Source: CAWFPR01 sp963817635
GTDB taxonomy: Bacteria > Acidobacteriota > Vicinamibacteria > Vicinamibacterales > 2-12-FULL-66-21
NCBI GenBank assembly: GCA_963817635.1
Contig: CAWFPR010000006.1
Coordinates: 62,001-126,000, forward strand
DNA length: 64,000 bases
Direction of reading: 5' to 3'
Numbering within the stretch: position 1 is the stretch's first letter; every line of letters begins with the position of its first letter. The position numbers and the translations under genes are program-made. Of this stretch, positions 54,991 to 63,607 are shown piece after piece. The notes below the pieces were generated by a model. The model saw only the letters and a program-made list of their open reading frames with translations, did not search any database and had not been told where the DNA came from.

Positions 54991-56151
54991 GTGAAACGAC
55001 TGCGCGTTGGTGTGCTCTACGGAGGCCGGTCCGGCGAACACGAGGTCTCGCTCGCCTCGGCGGCGGCGGTGTTCGCCAACCTGGATCGCACACGATACGA
55101 ACCTGTGCCCCTCCGCATTGAAAAGGACGGGCGCTGGTCGCTGGCCGATCGGCAGCCGACCGCCGTGTCGGCGGCGGAAGTGATCGAGCAGGCGCGCCTC
55201 GAGGCGGCCCGGCCGACGCGCGGCGGCCGCGAGGTGCATCTGGTCGCCCGGCCCACCGACGAGACCATCCTCTCGATCGATCGCGGCGTCACGACGCGCC
55301 TCGACGAGGGCCAGGCGGTCGTGACGGGATTGAACCTCGACGTCATCTTCCCGGTGCTGCACGGCCCCTACGGCGAGGACGGCACGATCCAGGGGCTGCT
55401 CGAGCTGGCCAACGTCCCGTACGTCGGCGCGGGGGTGCTCGCCTCGGCCGTCGGCATGGACAAGGGGATCATGAAGGTCGTGTTCGCGGCCCGCAACCTG
55501 CCGATCGGCCCCTACCGGGTCGTGCTGCGGCACGAGTGGGCCCGCGATGGCGAGGGGATCGGGGCAGAGCTGGAATCGGCGCTGGGCTTCCCCATGTTCG
55601 TCAAGCCCGCGAACCTGGGATCGAGTGTCGGCATCTCGAAGGCGAAGGACCGGGCGGGCCTCAGCGAAGCGATGGCGCTCGCGGGCGCTTTCGATCGGAA
55701 GATCGTCGTCGAGGCGGCGGTGCCGGATGCGCGCGAGATCGAATGCGCCGTCCTCGGCAACGATGCGCCGGAGGCGTCCGTCGCCGGCGAGGTGATTCCT
55801 TCGCGCGAGTTCTACGACTACGAGGCCAAGTACATCGATGCCGCCTCGCAGGTCGTCATCCCGGCCGACCTGCCCGCGGAAACCGCCGCGGAGATCCGGC
55901 GCCTGGCGATCGAGGCGTTCACGGCCATCGACTGCACCGGCATGGCGCGCGTGGATTTCCTCCTGGCCCGTCAGACCGGAGCGGTCTTCGTCAACGAGAT
56001 CAACACCATCCCCGGCTTCACGACGATCAGCATGTTCTCGAAGCTGTGGTCCGCCTCCGGACTGGAATATCCCGCGCTGCTCGATCGGCTCGTCACGCTC
56101 GCGCTCGAGCGGCATGCCGAGAAACAGCAGCTGCGGACCAGCGTCACATGA
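54991..56151 (+). CDS. ddl: D-alanine--D-alanine ligase
   Basis: A 386-residue ATP-grasp enzyme making D-Ala-D-Ala for peptidoglycan. VGVLYGGRSGEHEVSLASA and FPVLHGPYGEDGTIQGLLEL are the two family signatures; PMFVKPANLGSSVGISKA and FVNEINTIPGFTTISMFSKLW are ATP and metal sites. The longer insert near YDYEAKYID places it with the Ddl A-type enzymes. GTG 54991 lies seven bases after TATCCT, suggesting a leaderless mRNA. Its stop overlaps the next start (ATGA). Confidence 0.94.
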   Translation: MKRLRVGVLYGGRSGEHEVSLASAAAVFANLDRTRYEPVPLRIEKDGRWSLADRQPTAVSAAEVIEQARLEAARPTRGGREVHLVARPTDETILSIDRGVTTRLDEGQAVVTGLNLDVIFPVLHGPYGEDGTIQGLLELANVPYVGAGVLASAVGMDKGIMKVVFAARNLPIGPYRVVLRHEWARDGEGIGAELESALGFPMFVKPANLGSSVGISKAKDRAGLSEAMALAGAFDRKIVVEAAVPDAREIECAVLGNDAPEASVAGEVIPSREFYDYEAKYIDAASQVVIPADLPAETAAEIRRLAIEAFTAIDCTGMARVDFLLARQTGAVFVNEINTIPGFTTISMFSKLWSASGLEYPALLDRLVTLALERHAEKQQLRTSVT

Positions 56152-57701
56152 TCGGAGTCGGGTGGCGTGGCGCGGTGTTCGCCGCGGCCCTGCTGCTGCA
56201 CGGGTTCGGCGACGCCGCGGCTCCCGTGTCTCGGGAACTGCAGGGTGTCGAAGGAACTGGGCCGGGCCTACGATGCCATCCTCGACGGCCGGTTCGACCA
56301 GGTCGATCAGGAGTTGCGCCGCGCCTGCGGACCGGCGCCGGCCGAAGCCTGCGACGTGCTCCGGGCAACCGCGCTCTGGTGGCGGATTCTGCTGGATCCC
56401 GAAAGCCGCGCGCTCGACCGCGAGTTCGAGACCGCCATCGACTACGCCATCAAGAGCACGCAAGCCTGGACCGTCAGGGCTCCTGACAGCGCCGAAAGCT
56501 GGTTCTACCTGGGCGGCGCCTACGCGGCGCGCGCGCAGATGCGGGTGCTGCGCAACGAGAAGCTCGCGGCCGCGCGCGACGGCAAGCGCATCAAGCAGGC
56601 GCTCGAACGCGCCGTCGAGCTCGACCCGTCCCTCGAGGATGCGTACTTCGGCATCGGGATGTACAGGTACCTACGCCGCCGTGGCGCCGGCCGCCGCCAA
56701 GTTCCTTCGCTTTCTCCTGCTCCTGCCGGGCGGCGACCGCGAGGAGGGCCTGCGGGAAATGCTGCGCGCCCGCGAACCGGGGCCAGCTGCTCCAGGGAGA
56801 GGCCGACTACCAGCTGCACGTGATCTACCTGTGGTACGAGCACCAGACGCCGCGGGCGCTGGAGCTGCTCGGCGCCCTGCACCGGCAGTATCCAGGCAAT
56901 CCGCTCTTCGTGTCGCAGGCGGCCGAGATTCAGGACACCTACCAGCACGACATCACCGCCAGCCTCGCGACCTGGCGCACGCTGCTCGCCGCGGCGCGCG
57001 AGCAGCGCACCAACATGGCGCTGCTCGCGGAGGTCCAGGCCCACCTCGGCATCGCGAAGCACCTCGACGCGCTGTGTCAGACGGACCACGCCATCGAGAA
57101 CCTGCGCGCGGTGGTCGCGCTGAAACCCGCTGCGCCATACGCCGCGCTGCCGCTCGCCTGGCTGCGGCTCGGCGAGGCGCACGATCGGCTGGGGCAGCGC
57201 GCCGCGGCGTCCGATGCCTACACCGCAGCCATACAGACGGCGGTTGCGCCCGATCCGTACGACGTACGCGCGCAGGCAGCCGAGCGGCTGCGGCATGCGC
57301 CCGACCCGCGCAAGACCGAAGCCTACCGCCTGTCGCTCGACGGGTTCCGGCGACTCGAGCGGCGCGACGTCGCCGGTGCGGCGACCGCGCTCTCTCGCTC
57401 GCTCGCGCTCAACCCCGGGGATCCTGTCGCGCACTATCGGTACGGCCGCGTGCTCGAAGCGCGCGACGACGACGCGGGGGCCGCCGCCGAATTCGACAGC
57501 GCGATCGCGATGGCGCGTCTGGCGCCCGCCCCAATCGCCGCCACGACCTTCCTCGAAGCGGCGCGGCTGCACGAGCGAGCCGGCCGCCGCAACGAGGCCC
57601 TCGCGTTCTACCGTATTGCGTCGACCTACTTCGGCGGCGCGAGTGAAACGCACGCCGCCGCCGCGCGCGCGATTGCGCGGCTCGGATCCGGCGCGCGCTG
57701 A
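56148..57701 (+). CDS. Exported TPR-repeat protein, three frameshifts
   Basis: Begins MIGVGWRGAVFAAALLLHGF, a signal peptide, overlapping the ddl stop. One-base shifts near 56245, 56673 and 56782 join this to VSKELGRAYDAILDGRFDQV, AAVAPAAAKFLRFLLLLPGGDREEGL and GQLLQGEADYQLHVIYLWYE. From there TPR units run to 57701 (AALPLAWLRLGEAHDRLGQRA, AHYRYGRVLEARDDDAGAAAEF, AARLHERAGRRNEALAFYRIAS). About 516 residues when repaired. Probably a periplasmic scaffold; partner unknown. All three breaks fall in the first half. Confidence 0.7.
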
Positions 57702-57906
57702 ACGGGCTCCGCACACCGCGCGCCGCGCTCTCCACCACCAGCATCCGCACGACGGCCACTGCGCGATCGGTCAGTGCATCACGCCGCGACGTGCGGCCCG
57801 TCGATCGGCCGTCGCGATCTGCGATCGTCGGTCCGTACGTACCGCTGCGCGCGGTTCGACCGGCGATAATTTTTGTGCCGTTTTGACTTTGGATGCCACT
57901 TTGTGC
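57702..57906. other. Spacer with no recognised gene
   Basis: About 200 bases after the TPR gene. I find no convincing ORF, terminator or RNA. The final 60 bases become T-rich and lead into the promoter below. Confidence 0.4.
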
Positions 57907-57934
57907 TTGACAGCGCGATTTTCTCATCCATAAT
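57907..57934 (+). promoter_or_regulatory. Promoter of the first micro-gene
   Basis: Perfect TTGACA (57907-57912), a 16-base spacer and CATAAT (57929-57934). It is followed by a leader of about 85 bases and the tiny lysine-rich gene at 58029. Confidence 0.7.
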
Positions 57935-57958
57935 CTACATGTTGTATGAGGGTGGATC

Positions 57959-58006
57959 GCTCAGCCCACCTGTGGTAACCCTCGGTAACCGGTAACAAAG
58001 CTGAGC
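57959..58006 (+). promoter_or_regulatory. Structured leader of the first micro-gene
   Basis: GCTCAGC (57959-57965) is complementary to GCTGAGC (58000-58006). The enclosed segment contains GGTAACC-like direct repeats three times. The stem ends about 10 bases before AAGGAGG, so the leader could fold without covering the ribosome site. Confidence 0.45.
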
Positions 58007-58028
58007 TGCCACGTTCCAAGGAGGAATA

Positions 58029-58082
58029 ATGGCTAAGAAGGCTGCTAAGGGCGGCAAGAAAAAGGCCGGCAAGAAGCGCTAA
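58029..58082 (+). CDS. 17-residue lysine-rich micro-protein, copy A
   Basis: Encodes MAKKAAKGGKKKAGKKR: eight Lys, one Arg and no acidic residue in 17 positions. It has a near-perfect AAGGAGG five or six bases before the ATG, a -35/-10 promoter about 100 bases upstream and an intrinsic terminator after the stop. That is a complete transcription unit for a very short ORF. A second copy with the same protein but different codons lies at 58288. I recognise no family; the composition resembles the tails of histone H1-like proteins or tiny ribosomal proteins such as Thx, so nucleic-acid binding is plausible but inferred. Confidence 0.78.
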   Translation: MAKKAAKGGKKKAGKKR

Positions 58083-58099
58083 CGGCCGTCCGCCGGACC

Positions 58100-58133
58100 G
58101 GGGGTGTCGAACGATGACACCCCCAATTTTTTT
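58100..58133 (+). terminator. Intrinsic terminator after micro-gene A
   Basis: GGGGGTGTC (58100-58108) pairs perfectly with GACACCCCC (58116-58124) around a seven-base loop; after AA there are seven T residues (58127-58133). Confidence 0.93.
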
Positions 58134-58287
58134 GGCTGCAGGCCTCCCGCCGCACGCGGGAGTTCACGCAAAGAGGCGACGGGCGCCGCGAGTGCGCAGG
58201 CTGACGTGCCACGATGGCAGCAGCGCTGCGATGCGGTGAGAGCTCCTCGCGATCGGAATCCCACGAACGAAGGGGGGGATAAGCGCA

Positions 58288-58341
58288 ATGGCAAAGAAGG
58301 CGGCCAAGGGCGGGAAGAAGAAGGCTGGCAAGAAGCGTTAA
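58288..58341 (+). CDS. 17-residue lysine-rich micro-protein, copy B
   Basis: Encodes exactly the same peptide as copy A. Seven of the 17 codons differ (positions 2, 5, 6, 9, 11, 13, 17), and every difference is silent, which is strong evidence that the peptide is made and kept by selection. AAGGGGGGG lies about nine bases before the ATG. I see no clear promoter in the 150 bases since the copy A terminator, so copy B may depend on a weak or regulated promoter. A long hairpin follows. Confidence 0.78.
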   Translation: MAKKAAKGGKKKAGKKR

Positions 58342-58355
58342 GCCTCTCACCCGCT

Positions 58356-58386
58356 AAGAAAGGGGGCGGCCGTCGCCCCCTTTCTT
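58356..58386. terminator. Long hairpin after micro-gene B
   Basis: AAGAAAGGGGGCG (58356-58368) pairs perfectly with CGCCCCCTTTCTT (58374-58386) around GCCGT. The T-rich end lies inside the stem (TTTCTT), and the element can serve both micro-gene B and the convergent gene on the other strand. Confidence 0.8.
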
Positions 58387-58416
58387 GCTGTACGGCCGAT
58401 CGCAAAACCGATCGCT

Positions 58417-60560
58417 CTACTGCATCGATTTTCCGTCCCACACGCGCACCCGCTGGATCGTGTCCCCCTGCTGCAGGCGGTCCACGACCTCCATCCCCTT
58501 GACCACCTGTCCGAACACGGTGTACTTCGCATCGAGGTGCGGTTGCGGCGAGTGCGGTGATGAAGAACTGGCTCCCGCCGGTATCCGGCCCCGAGAGCGC
58601 CATGCCGACCGTGCCCCGCAGGTACGGCCGCTCGTTGAGCTCGTCGCGAATCGAATAGCCCGGCCCGCCTTCTCCATCGCCCCGCGGGTCACCGTCCTGC
58701 ACGACGAAGTTCGGGACGACGCGGTGAAGCGGGAGGCCGTTGAAGAACCCGCGGCGCGCCAGCGCCATGAAGTTGCTCGTCGTCTGCGGCGCGTCGAGGA
58801 CGGCGAGCTCGAACTCGATCGTGCCCCTGGCGGTTTCGATGAAGACGTGCGGCGAGAACTCGGGCGTGACGAGCTGCGGACTGTCGTAGGCCGCGATCGG
58901 CCCCGACGGCACCGGGCGGATCGCGAGGCGGTAGTCGCTCCCGGGTTCGAACCGCGTCAACTGGGCCGACGCCTGCAGGCGGATCGGCCACGACGGATCC
59001 GCCAACGCCTCTTTCAGGGTCGCCGTCGCCTCCGCCGCGCCAAATGCCGTCAGCGCCGAGAGTGCCGCGGCGCGCGCGTCGAAGGCCGAATCGGCCCGCC
59101 CGGCGTGGTAGGCCTGGCGCAGCGCGTCGGCCCCGCCGGCCGGCTTCAGCTCGCCAACCAGGGACGCCATCGCCGCGCGCACCGCGAAGTCCGAATCCGT
59201 CAGGTGCGTCAGCACGAGCGAGGCGGCCTCCGGCGCGTGGAGCCGCACGAGCGCGCGCACGACCGACGGCAGGACGCGCTTGTCCTCGTCCTGCAGCATC
59301 GATCGGAGCCGGGGAATCGCCACCTCCGGCGACAGGGTGGCCAGCACGTCGCCGAGCGCGGCGCGCACGCGCCAGTCCGGGTCGCGGTCGAGGCTGGCGA
59401 GCACCAGCACGAAACTCTCCTGATCGATCGCCGCGGCGGCCCGGAGCGCGGCGATGCGCAGGGCGGGCCACGGGTCGGTCAGCGAATCCTGGATGATCGG
59501 CAGGGCGTCGGCGGCCTTCAGCGTGCCGGCGGCCGTGACCACCTCCAGCACGAGGTTGGGATCGAGCGACGGCTGCGCGAGCAGCCGCGCCAGCGCGGCA
59601 CCGCTCCCGGCGTCGCCGGCCTGCGCGATCGCGCGCACGGCCGATACGCGCACTTCGAGCGGCGTCCTGGGATTGTCCAGCAGCGCGATGAGGGCCTCCA
59701 CCGACGCGTGGTCCTTCAACACGCCGACGCCGCGGGCCGCGAATGCCGGCGTGTAGGTGCCGGGCGCGCCCAGCAGTTGCCGCAGGGCCGGGAGCGCGCG
59801 CGCATCGCCGATGCGCTGCAGCGCATAGGCAGCCGGCCACCACGTGGTCACCGGGTTCCCGCCGGCGTCGAGCGCGGCGGCCGCCAGCGGCTCGTACGCG
59901 CGAAGCCGGACGAGGGCGTACAGGCCCAGCCGGAACGCCTCGGCCTCGGCGGCGAGTGGCGCCGGCTCGTCGTCACCGTGAAGCGCCGCGACGGCCGGGC
60001 CGCGGCCGTACTCGGCGGCCATCCGGCCGATCGCCGCCGCGGCATCCTTCGCGCCGATGAGCCCCAGGGCCTCGGCGGCCCGGCCGCGTACCCGCGGGTC
60101 CGCGTCGCCGAGCAGCGTCGTGAGCTGCGGCGCCGGCGAACCGTCTCCGATCAGACCCAGCGCGAACGCCGCCATTGCGCGCACCTCGGGATCCGCGTCG
60201 GCCAGCGTGGCGACGAGGGGCGGCACGCCTTCACGCAGCCCCACGCGTCCGATCGCGAGGGCGGCGCGCCGGCGGAAGCGAGCCTCGGGATCGGCGACGA
60301 GCGCCGTCAGGTCCGGCGGCGCCGGCGCGACGGGTGCCGGCGTTGCGCGGCCGCGGCGGCTGGCAGGCCGGCGCCGCCGGAGGAGGCGGCGGTTCGACGC
60401 GCAGGATGCGCTGATCTTCCAGCTGGAGGATCGCCGCCATCTGCTGGTCGCCGCTGACGACCGCGACCACGGGGACCGGTGGGGCGCTCGCGCAGCGCAC
60501 GGCGAGCATGGCCGCCGTAAGCGCCGCCGCTGCACTGAGCCGTCGGGCTGTCTGTGTCAT
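58417..60560 (-). CDS. HEAT-repeat protein with C-terminal cyclophilin-type isomerase, two frameshifts
   Basis: About 713 residues after allowing extra bases near 60350 and 58568. N-terminus MTQTARRLSAAAALTAAMLAVRCAS is export-like, with a cysteine but an imperfect lipobox. Residues about 80-500 are HEAT repeats (FRRRAALAIGRVGLREGVPPLVATL, ADPEVRAMAAFALGLIGDG, VRVSAVRAIAQAGDAG). The last 160 residues are a cyclophilin peptidyl-prolyl isomerase: IETARGTIEFELAVLDAPQTTSNFMALAR, GLPLHRVVPNFVVQDGDP, GTVGMALSGPDTGGSQFFIT and HLDAKYTVFGQVVKGMEVVDRL. It is probably a periplasmic folding factor with its own docking scaffold. Confidence 0.78.
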
Positions 60561-60564
60561 AGGC

Positions 60565-61692
60565 CTAGGCATCCGCTGAGAGTTCCAGTCGTTCCAGGGT
60601 CGCCGCCCGCACCCGCGCCTCGTCAATCTCGACCCCGATGCCTGGTGCGGCGGGCACGGCGATCGTGCCGTCGGGCCTGACCTCGATGCCGGGTTCGATC
60701 AGGTCCGGCGCGTAGTATCGGCGGCTCGCCGCGACGTCGCCTGGAAGCGTGAAGTTCGGCAGCGTGGACAAATGGATGTTGTGCGCGCGGCCGATGCCGG
60801 TCTCGAGCATGCCGCCGTGCCACACGGGCATGGCGTGCCGCGCGGTCAGATCGTGCAGCCGGATCGACTCGCCGTGGCCGCCGACGCGTCCCGGCTTGAT
60901 GTTGATGATCCGGCACGCCCTCATGTCGATGGCTTCCCGCGCCAGCCGGACGGTGTGAATCGACTCGTCCAGGCAAATCGGCGTCCGGATCCGGCGCTGG
61001 AGCTCCGCGTGATCGCGCAGGTCGTCGTAGTCGAGCGGCTGCTCGATCATCATCAGGTCGAATCCATCCAGGCCCGCCAGGTGCGCGGCATCGGCGAGCG
61101 TGTAGGCCGCATTCGCATCCACCATCAGCGGCACGGGGCCGAAGCGCTGCCGGATCATCGCGACCGCGTCGAGGTCCCAGCCCGGCTTGATCTTGATCTT
61201 GATCCGGCGGTAGCCGGCCGCCAGCTCGACCTCGACGCGCTCGGCGAGCTGGTCGAGCGAGTCCTGGATGCCGATCGAGACGCCCGAGGCAATGCCGCGG
61301 GCGATCGTGGCCGGGCTGCCGCCGAGCACCTCGCAGAGCGGGCGGCCCTGCTGGCGCGCGTGGAGATCCCATGCGGCCATCTCGACTGCGGCTTTGGCCA
61401 TGTTGTGGCCGCGCACGCGGCGCATCGCCGGAAACACCTCGCGCGGGTGACCGAATTCGCGCCCGAGCACGAGCGGAGCGAGGAAGTCGGCGATGATATG
61501 CCACGCGGTCCGGGTCGTCTCGGCGCAGTAGAACGGGTTGTCGTCCGCCACGCACTCGGCGATCCCGGCGGCGCCGCGATCGTGGAGGGTGACGAGCACG
61601 AAGCCCCGATCGTGAATCCGCCCGAAACTCGTCTCGAAGAACCGGACGAGCGGCAGACGCAGCAGGCGGAGCTCGACCCGTTCGATTCGCAC
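60565..61692 (-). CDS. menC: Enolase-superfamily o-succinylbenzoate synthase / N-succinylamino-acid racemase type
   Basis: A 375-residue enolase-superfamily enzyme. The catalytic KxK is in RRIKIKIKPGWDL; metal ligands are in MVDANAAY, MIEQPLDYDD and CLDESI; the second lysine is in IINIKPGRVGG. The pattern and length match the MenC-2 group, which makes o-succinylbenzoate in menaquinone synthesis and can racemise N-succinylamino acids. No other men gene is nearby, so the racemase role is possible. GTG 61692 starts the protein; the gene is divergent from the nucleoside kinase. Confidence 0.83.
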   Translation of the reverse strand: MRIERVELRLLRLPLVRFFETSFGRIHDRGFVLVTLHDRGAAGIAECVADDNPFYCAETTRTAWHIIADFLAPLVLGREFGHPREVFPAMRRVRGHNMAKAAVEMAAWDLHARQQGRPLCEVLGGSPATIARGIASGVSIGIQDSLDQLAERVEVELAAGYRRIKIKIKPGWDLDAVAMIRQRFGPVPLMVDANAAYTLADAAHLAGLDGFDLMMIEQPLDYDDLRDHAELQRRIRTPICLDESIHTVRLAREAIDMRACRIINIKPGRVGGHGESIRLHDLTARHAMPVWHGGMLETGIGRAHNIHLSTLPNFTLPGDVAASRRYYAPDLIEPGIEVRPDGTIAVPAAPGIGVEIDEARVRAATLERLELSADA

Positions 61693-61724
61693 GCCTCCAT
61701 GCTATCTCAGTCAGCCGGCCCTGC

Positions 61725-61730
61725 TATACT
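61725..61730 (+). promoter_or_regulatory. -10 box of the deoxynucleoside kinase gene
   Basis: TATACT ending ten bases before the TTG at 61741. It lies downstream of the only in-frame ATG (61699), which supports the TTG start and a leaderless mRNA. Confidence 0.45.
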
Positions 61731-61740
61731 GCGCTCATCC

Positions 61741-62388
61741 TTGGACGCCAGCTTCGACTTCCGCTACATCGCCATCGAGGGACCGTCCGGCGTCGGCAAA
61801 TCCGTGCTCGCCGATCGGCTCGGCGCACGCCTCGACGCCACGGTCGTGCTCGACGAAACGGACAATCCGTTCCTGCCGGACCTGTACGCGGAGCGGCCCG
61901 GCGCCGCGTTCCAGGCGCAGCTGTTCTTCACGCTTTCGCGCCACCGGCAGCAGACGGCGCTCCGTCAGAGCGATCTCTTCAGCCAGTTGACGATCTGCGA
62001 CTATCTGTTCGAGCGCGACAAGATCTACGCGTACGTGAACCTCGACGACAACGAACTGTTCATCTACCAGCGGCTGTACGAGCTGCTCGCCCAGGACGTG
62101 CCGTCGCCGGATCTGGTCATTTACCTCCAGGCCCCAACCGACGTCGTCCGCCGGCGGCTCCGCGAGCGCGAGCGCGCCAACCCCGACATGGCGTCGATCG
62201 GCGAGGCGTACATCCGCGAGCTGAACGAGGCGTACAACCACTTCTTCTTCCACTACAACGCCACGCCGCTCCTGGTGGTCGAAACCTCGCGGTTCGACCT
62301 CTCGTGGGGTGAGGAGGCGCTGGCGGACCTCGAACGCCAGCTGCGCAGCATGGGCAAAGGCACGCGCTACTACGTGCCCAGAACCTGA
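61741..62388 (+). CDS. Deoxynucleoside kinase family protein
   Basis: A 215-residue P-loop kinase: IAIEGPSGVGKSVLADRLG (Walker A), VVLDETDNPFLPDLY, FSQLTICDYLFERDKIYAYVNLDDNEL (substrate and DRS-like region) and RRRLRERERANPDM (LID arginines). This matches the dGK/dCK family that salvages deoxynucleosides to monophosphates. Start choice: TTG 61741 directly precedes the conserved first strand and follows a TATACT box; ATG 61699 would add 14 residues. The 3' end leads into a long inverted heptamer array before accD. Confidence 0.82.
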   Translation: MDASFDFRYIAIEGPSGVGKSVLADRLGARLDATVVLDETDNPFLPDLYAERPGAAFQAQLFFTLSRHRQQTALRQSDLFSQLTICDYLFERDKIYAYVNLDDNELFIYQRLYELLAQDVPSPDLVIYLQAPTDVVRRRLRERERANPDMASIGEAYIRELNEAYNHFFFHYNATPLLVVETSRFDLSWGEEALADLERQLRSMGKGTRYYVPRT

Positions 62389-62392
62389 CCAC

Positions 62393-62670
62393 TGCAGATT
62401 GCAGATTGCAGAGTGCCGATTGACGGAATGCCGATTGACGGATTGCCGATTGACGGATTGCACGGATTGGCGATTGACGCGATTGACGGATTGACGATTG
62501 GGTCCCGCCTCATCAAGGTCTGCGACCGGGACAGCCGAATCACAGCCGGCAGCCGAAACGCACGCCGCTCGCCACATTGTCGGGTTGGCCTCCCCAATCG
62601 GCAATCTCCAATCGGCAATCTCCAATCGGCAATTCGTCAATCTGCAGTCTGCAATCTGCAATCTGCAATG
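62393..62670. repeat. Inverted pair of heptamer arrays between the kinase gene and accD
   Basis: Left arm 62393-62500 is built from gattgca, gattgcc and gattgac units with a period of 7 and a few slips. Right arm 62592-62670 is the same sequence inverted: caatctg units, and aatcggcaatctcc twice (a 14-base double unit). The central 90 bases are unique. The two arms are extensively complementary and could form a long hairpin. The right arm ends within 20 bases of the accD start. Confidence 0.85.
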
Positions 62671-62686
62671 AGGTATGCTCCTTCCT

Positions 62687-63607
62687 ATGGCCTGGTTCAA
62701 GAAGGAGCGCAAGCCAATCGAGCCTCAGCCCGACAAGAGCCGTGTGCCTGAGGGGTTGTGGGTCAAGTGTCCGTCGTGCGGGCACATCATCTACAACAAG
62801 GACCTGGCGACCAGCCTGAGCGTCTGCACGAAGTGCGCGCATCACTTCCGGTTGACCGCAGCCGACCGCTTGCGGACGCTGTTCGACGGGGAATGGACCG
62901 AGCACGACAGCGGCCTGACGTCCATCGATCCGCTCCAGTTCACCGACACGAAGCCGTATCGCACACGTCTCGAGTCGAGCATGGCCTCGACGGGGCTCAA
63001 GGATGCGGTAATCACGGCCACCGGGCGGATTGCCGGAATCGAGTGCATCGTCGCGGCCATGGAGTACGGGTTCATCGGCGGCAGTATGGGCGTGGTGGTC
63101 GGCGAGAAGATCACGCGGGCGATCGAAATGGCGATCGCGCGGCGGCTGCCGGTGCTGATCGTGTCCTGTTCGGGCGGCGCCCGGATGATGGAGGGCACCC
63201 TCTCGCTGATGCAGATGGCCAAGATCAGCGCGGCGCTCGCGCGCCTGGATCGCGCGAAGCTGCCCTACATCTCGATTCTCACCGACCCGACGACCGGCGG
63301 GGTGACCGCCAGTTTCGCCATGCTGGGCGATCTGAACGTCGCCGAGCCGAAGGCGCTCATCGGCTTCGCCGGCCCGCGCGTCATCGAGCAGACGATCCGG
63401 CAGAAGCTGCCCGACGGATTCCAGCGCAGCGAGTTCCTCGCGGAGCACGGGATGATCGACGTCGTGGTCGATCGGCGCGAGCTGAAGAACCTCCTCGCCC
63501 GCGTCCTCCGGTTCGGCGGGGCGGGCCTGCCCCGGACCAGCGGTGAACAGGCCACGGCCCCGGCGCGGACGGATGGGCCTCCGGCCGACACCGTCCAGCC
63601 CCAGTGA
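62687..63607 (+). CDS. accD: Acetyl-CoA carboxylase carboxyltransferase subunit beta
   Basis: A 306-residue beta subunit of the carboxyltransferase that makes malonyl-CoA for fatty acid synthesis. The N-terminal zinc finger is CPSCGHIIYNKDLATSLSVCTKC; the crotonase-fold core carries GSMGVVVGEKITRAIE, SCSGGARMMEGTLSLMQMAK and LTDPTTGGVTASFAMLGD. MAWFKK at 62687 is the typical start, and TATGCT (62674-62679) seven bases upstream may be a leaderless -10. The stop overlaps folC (GTGA), the classic accD-folC pairing. Confidence 0.95.
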   Translation: MAWFKKERKPIEPQPDKSRVPEGLWVKCPSCGHIIYNKDLATSLSVCTKCAHHFRLTAADRLRTLFDGEWTEHDSGLTSIDPLQFTDTKPYRTRLESSMASTGLKDAVITATGRIAGIECIVAAMEYGFIGGSMGVVVGEKITRAIEMAIARRLPVLIVSCSGGARMMEGTLSLMQMAKISAALARLDRAKLPYISILTDPTTGGVTASFAMLGDLNVAEPKALIGFAGPRVIEQTIRQKLPDGFQRSEFLAEHGMIDVVVDRRELKNLLARVLRFGGAGLPRTSGEQATAPARTDGPPADTVQPQ

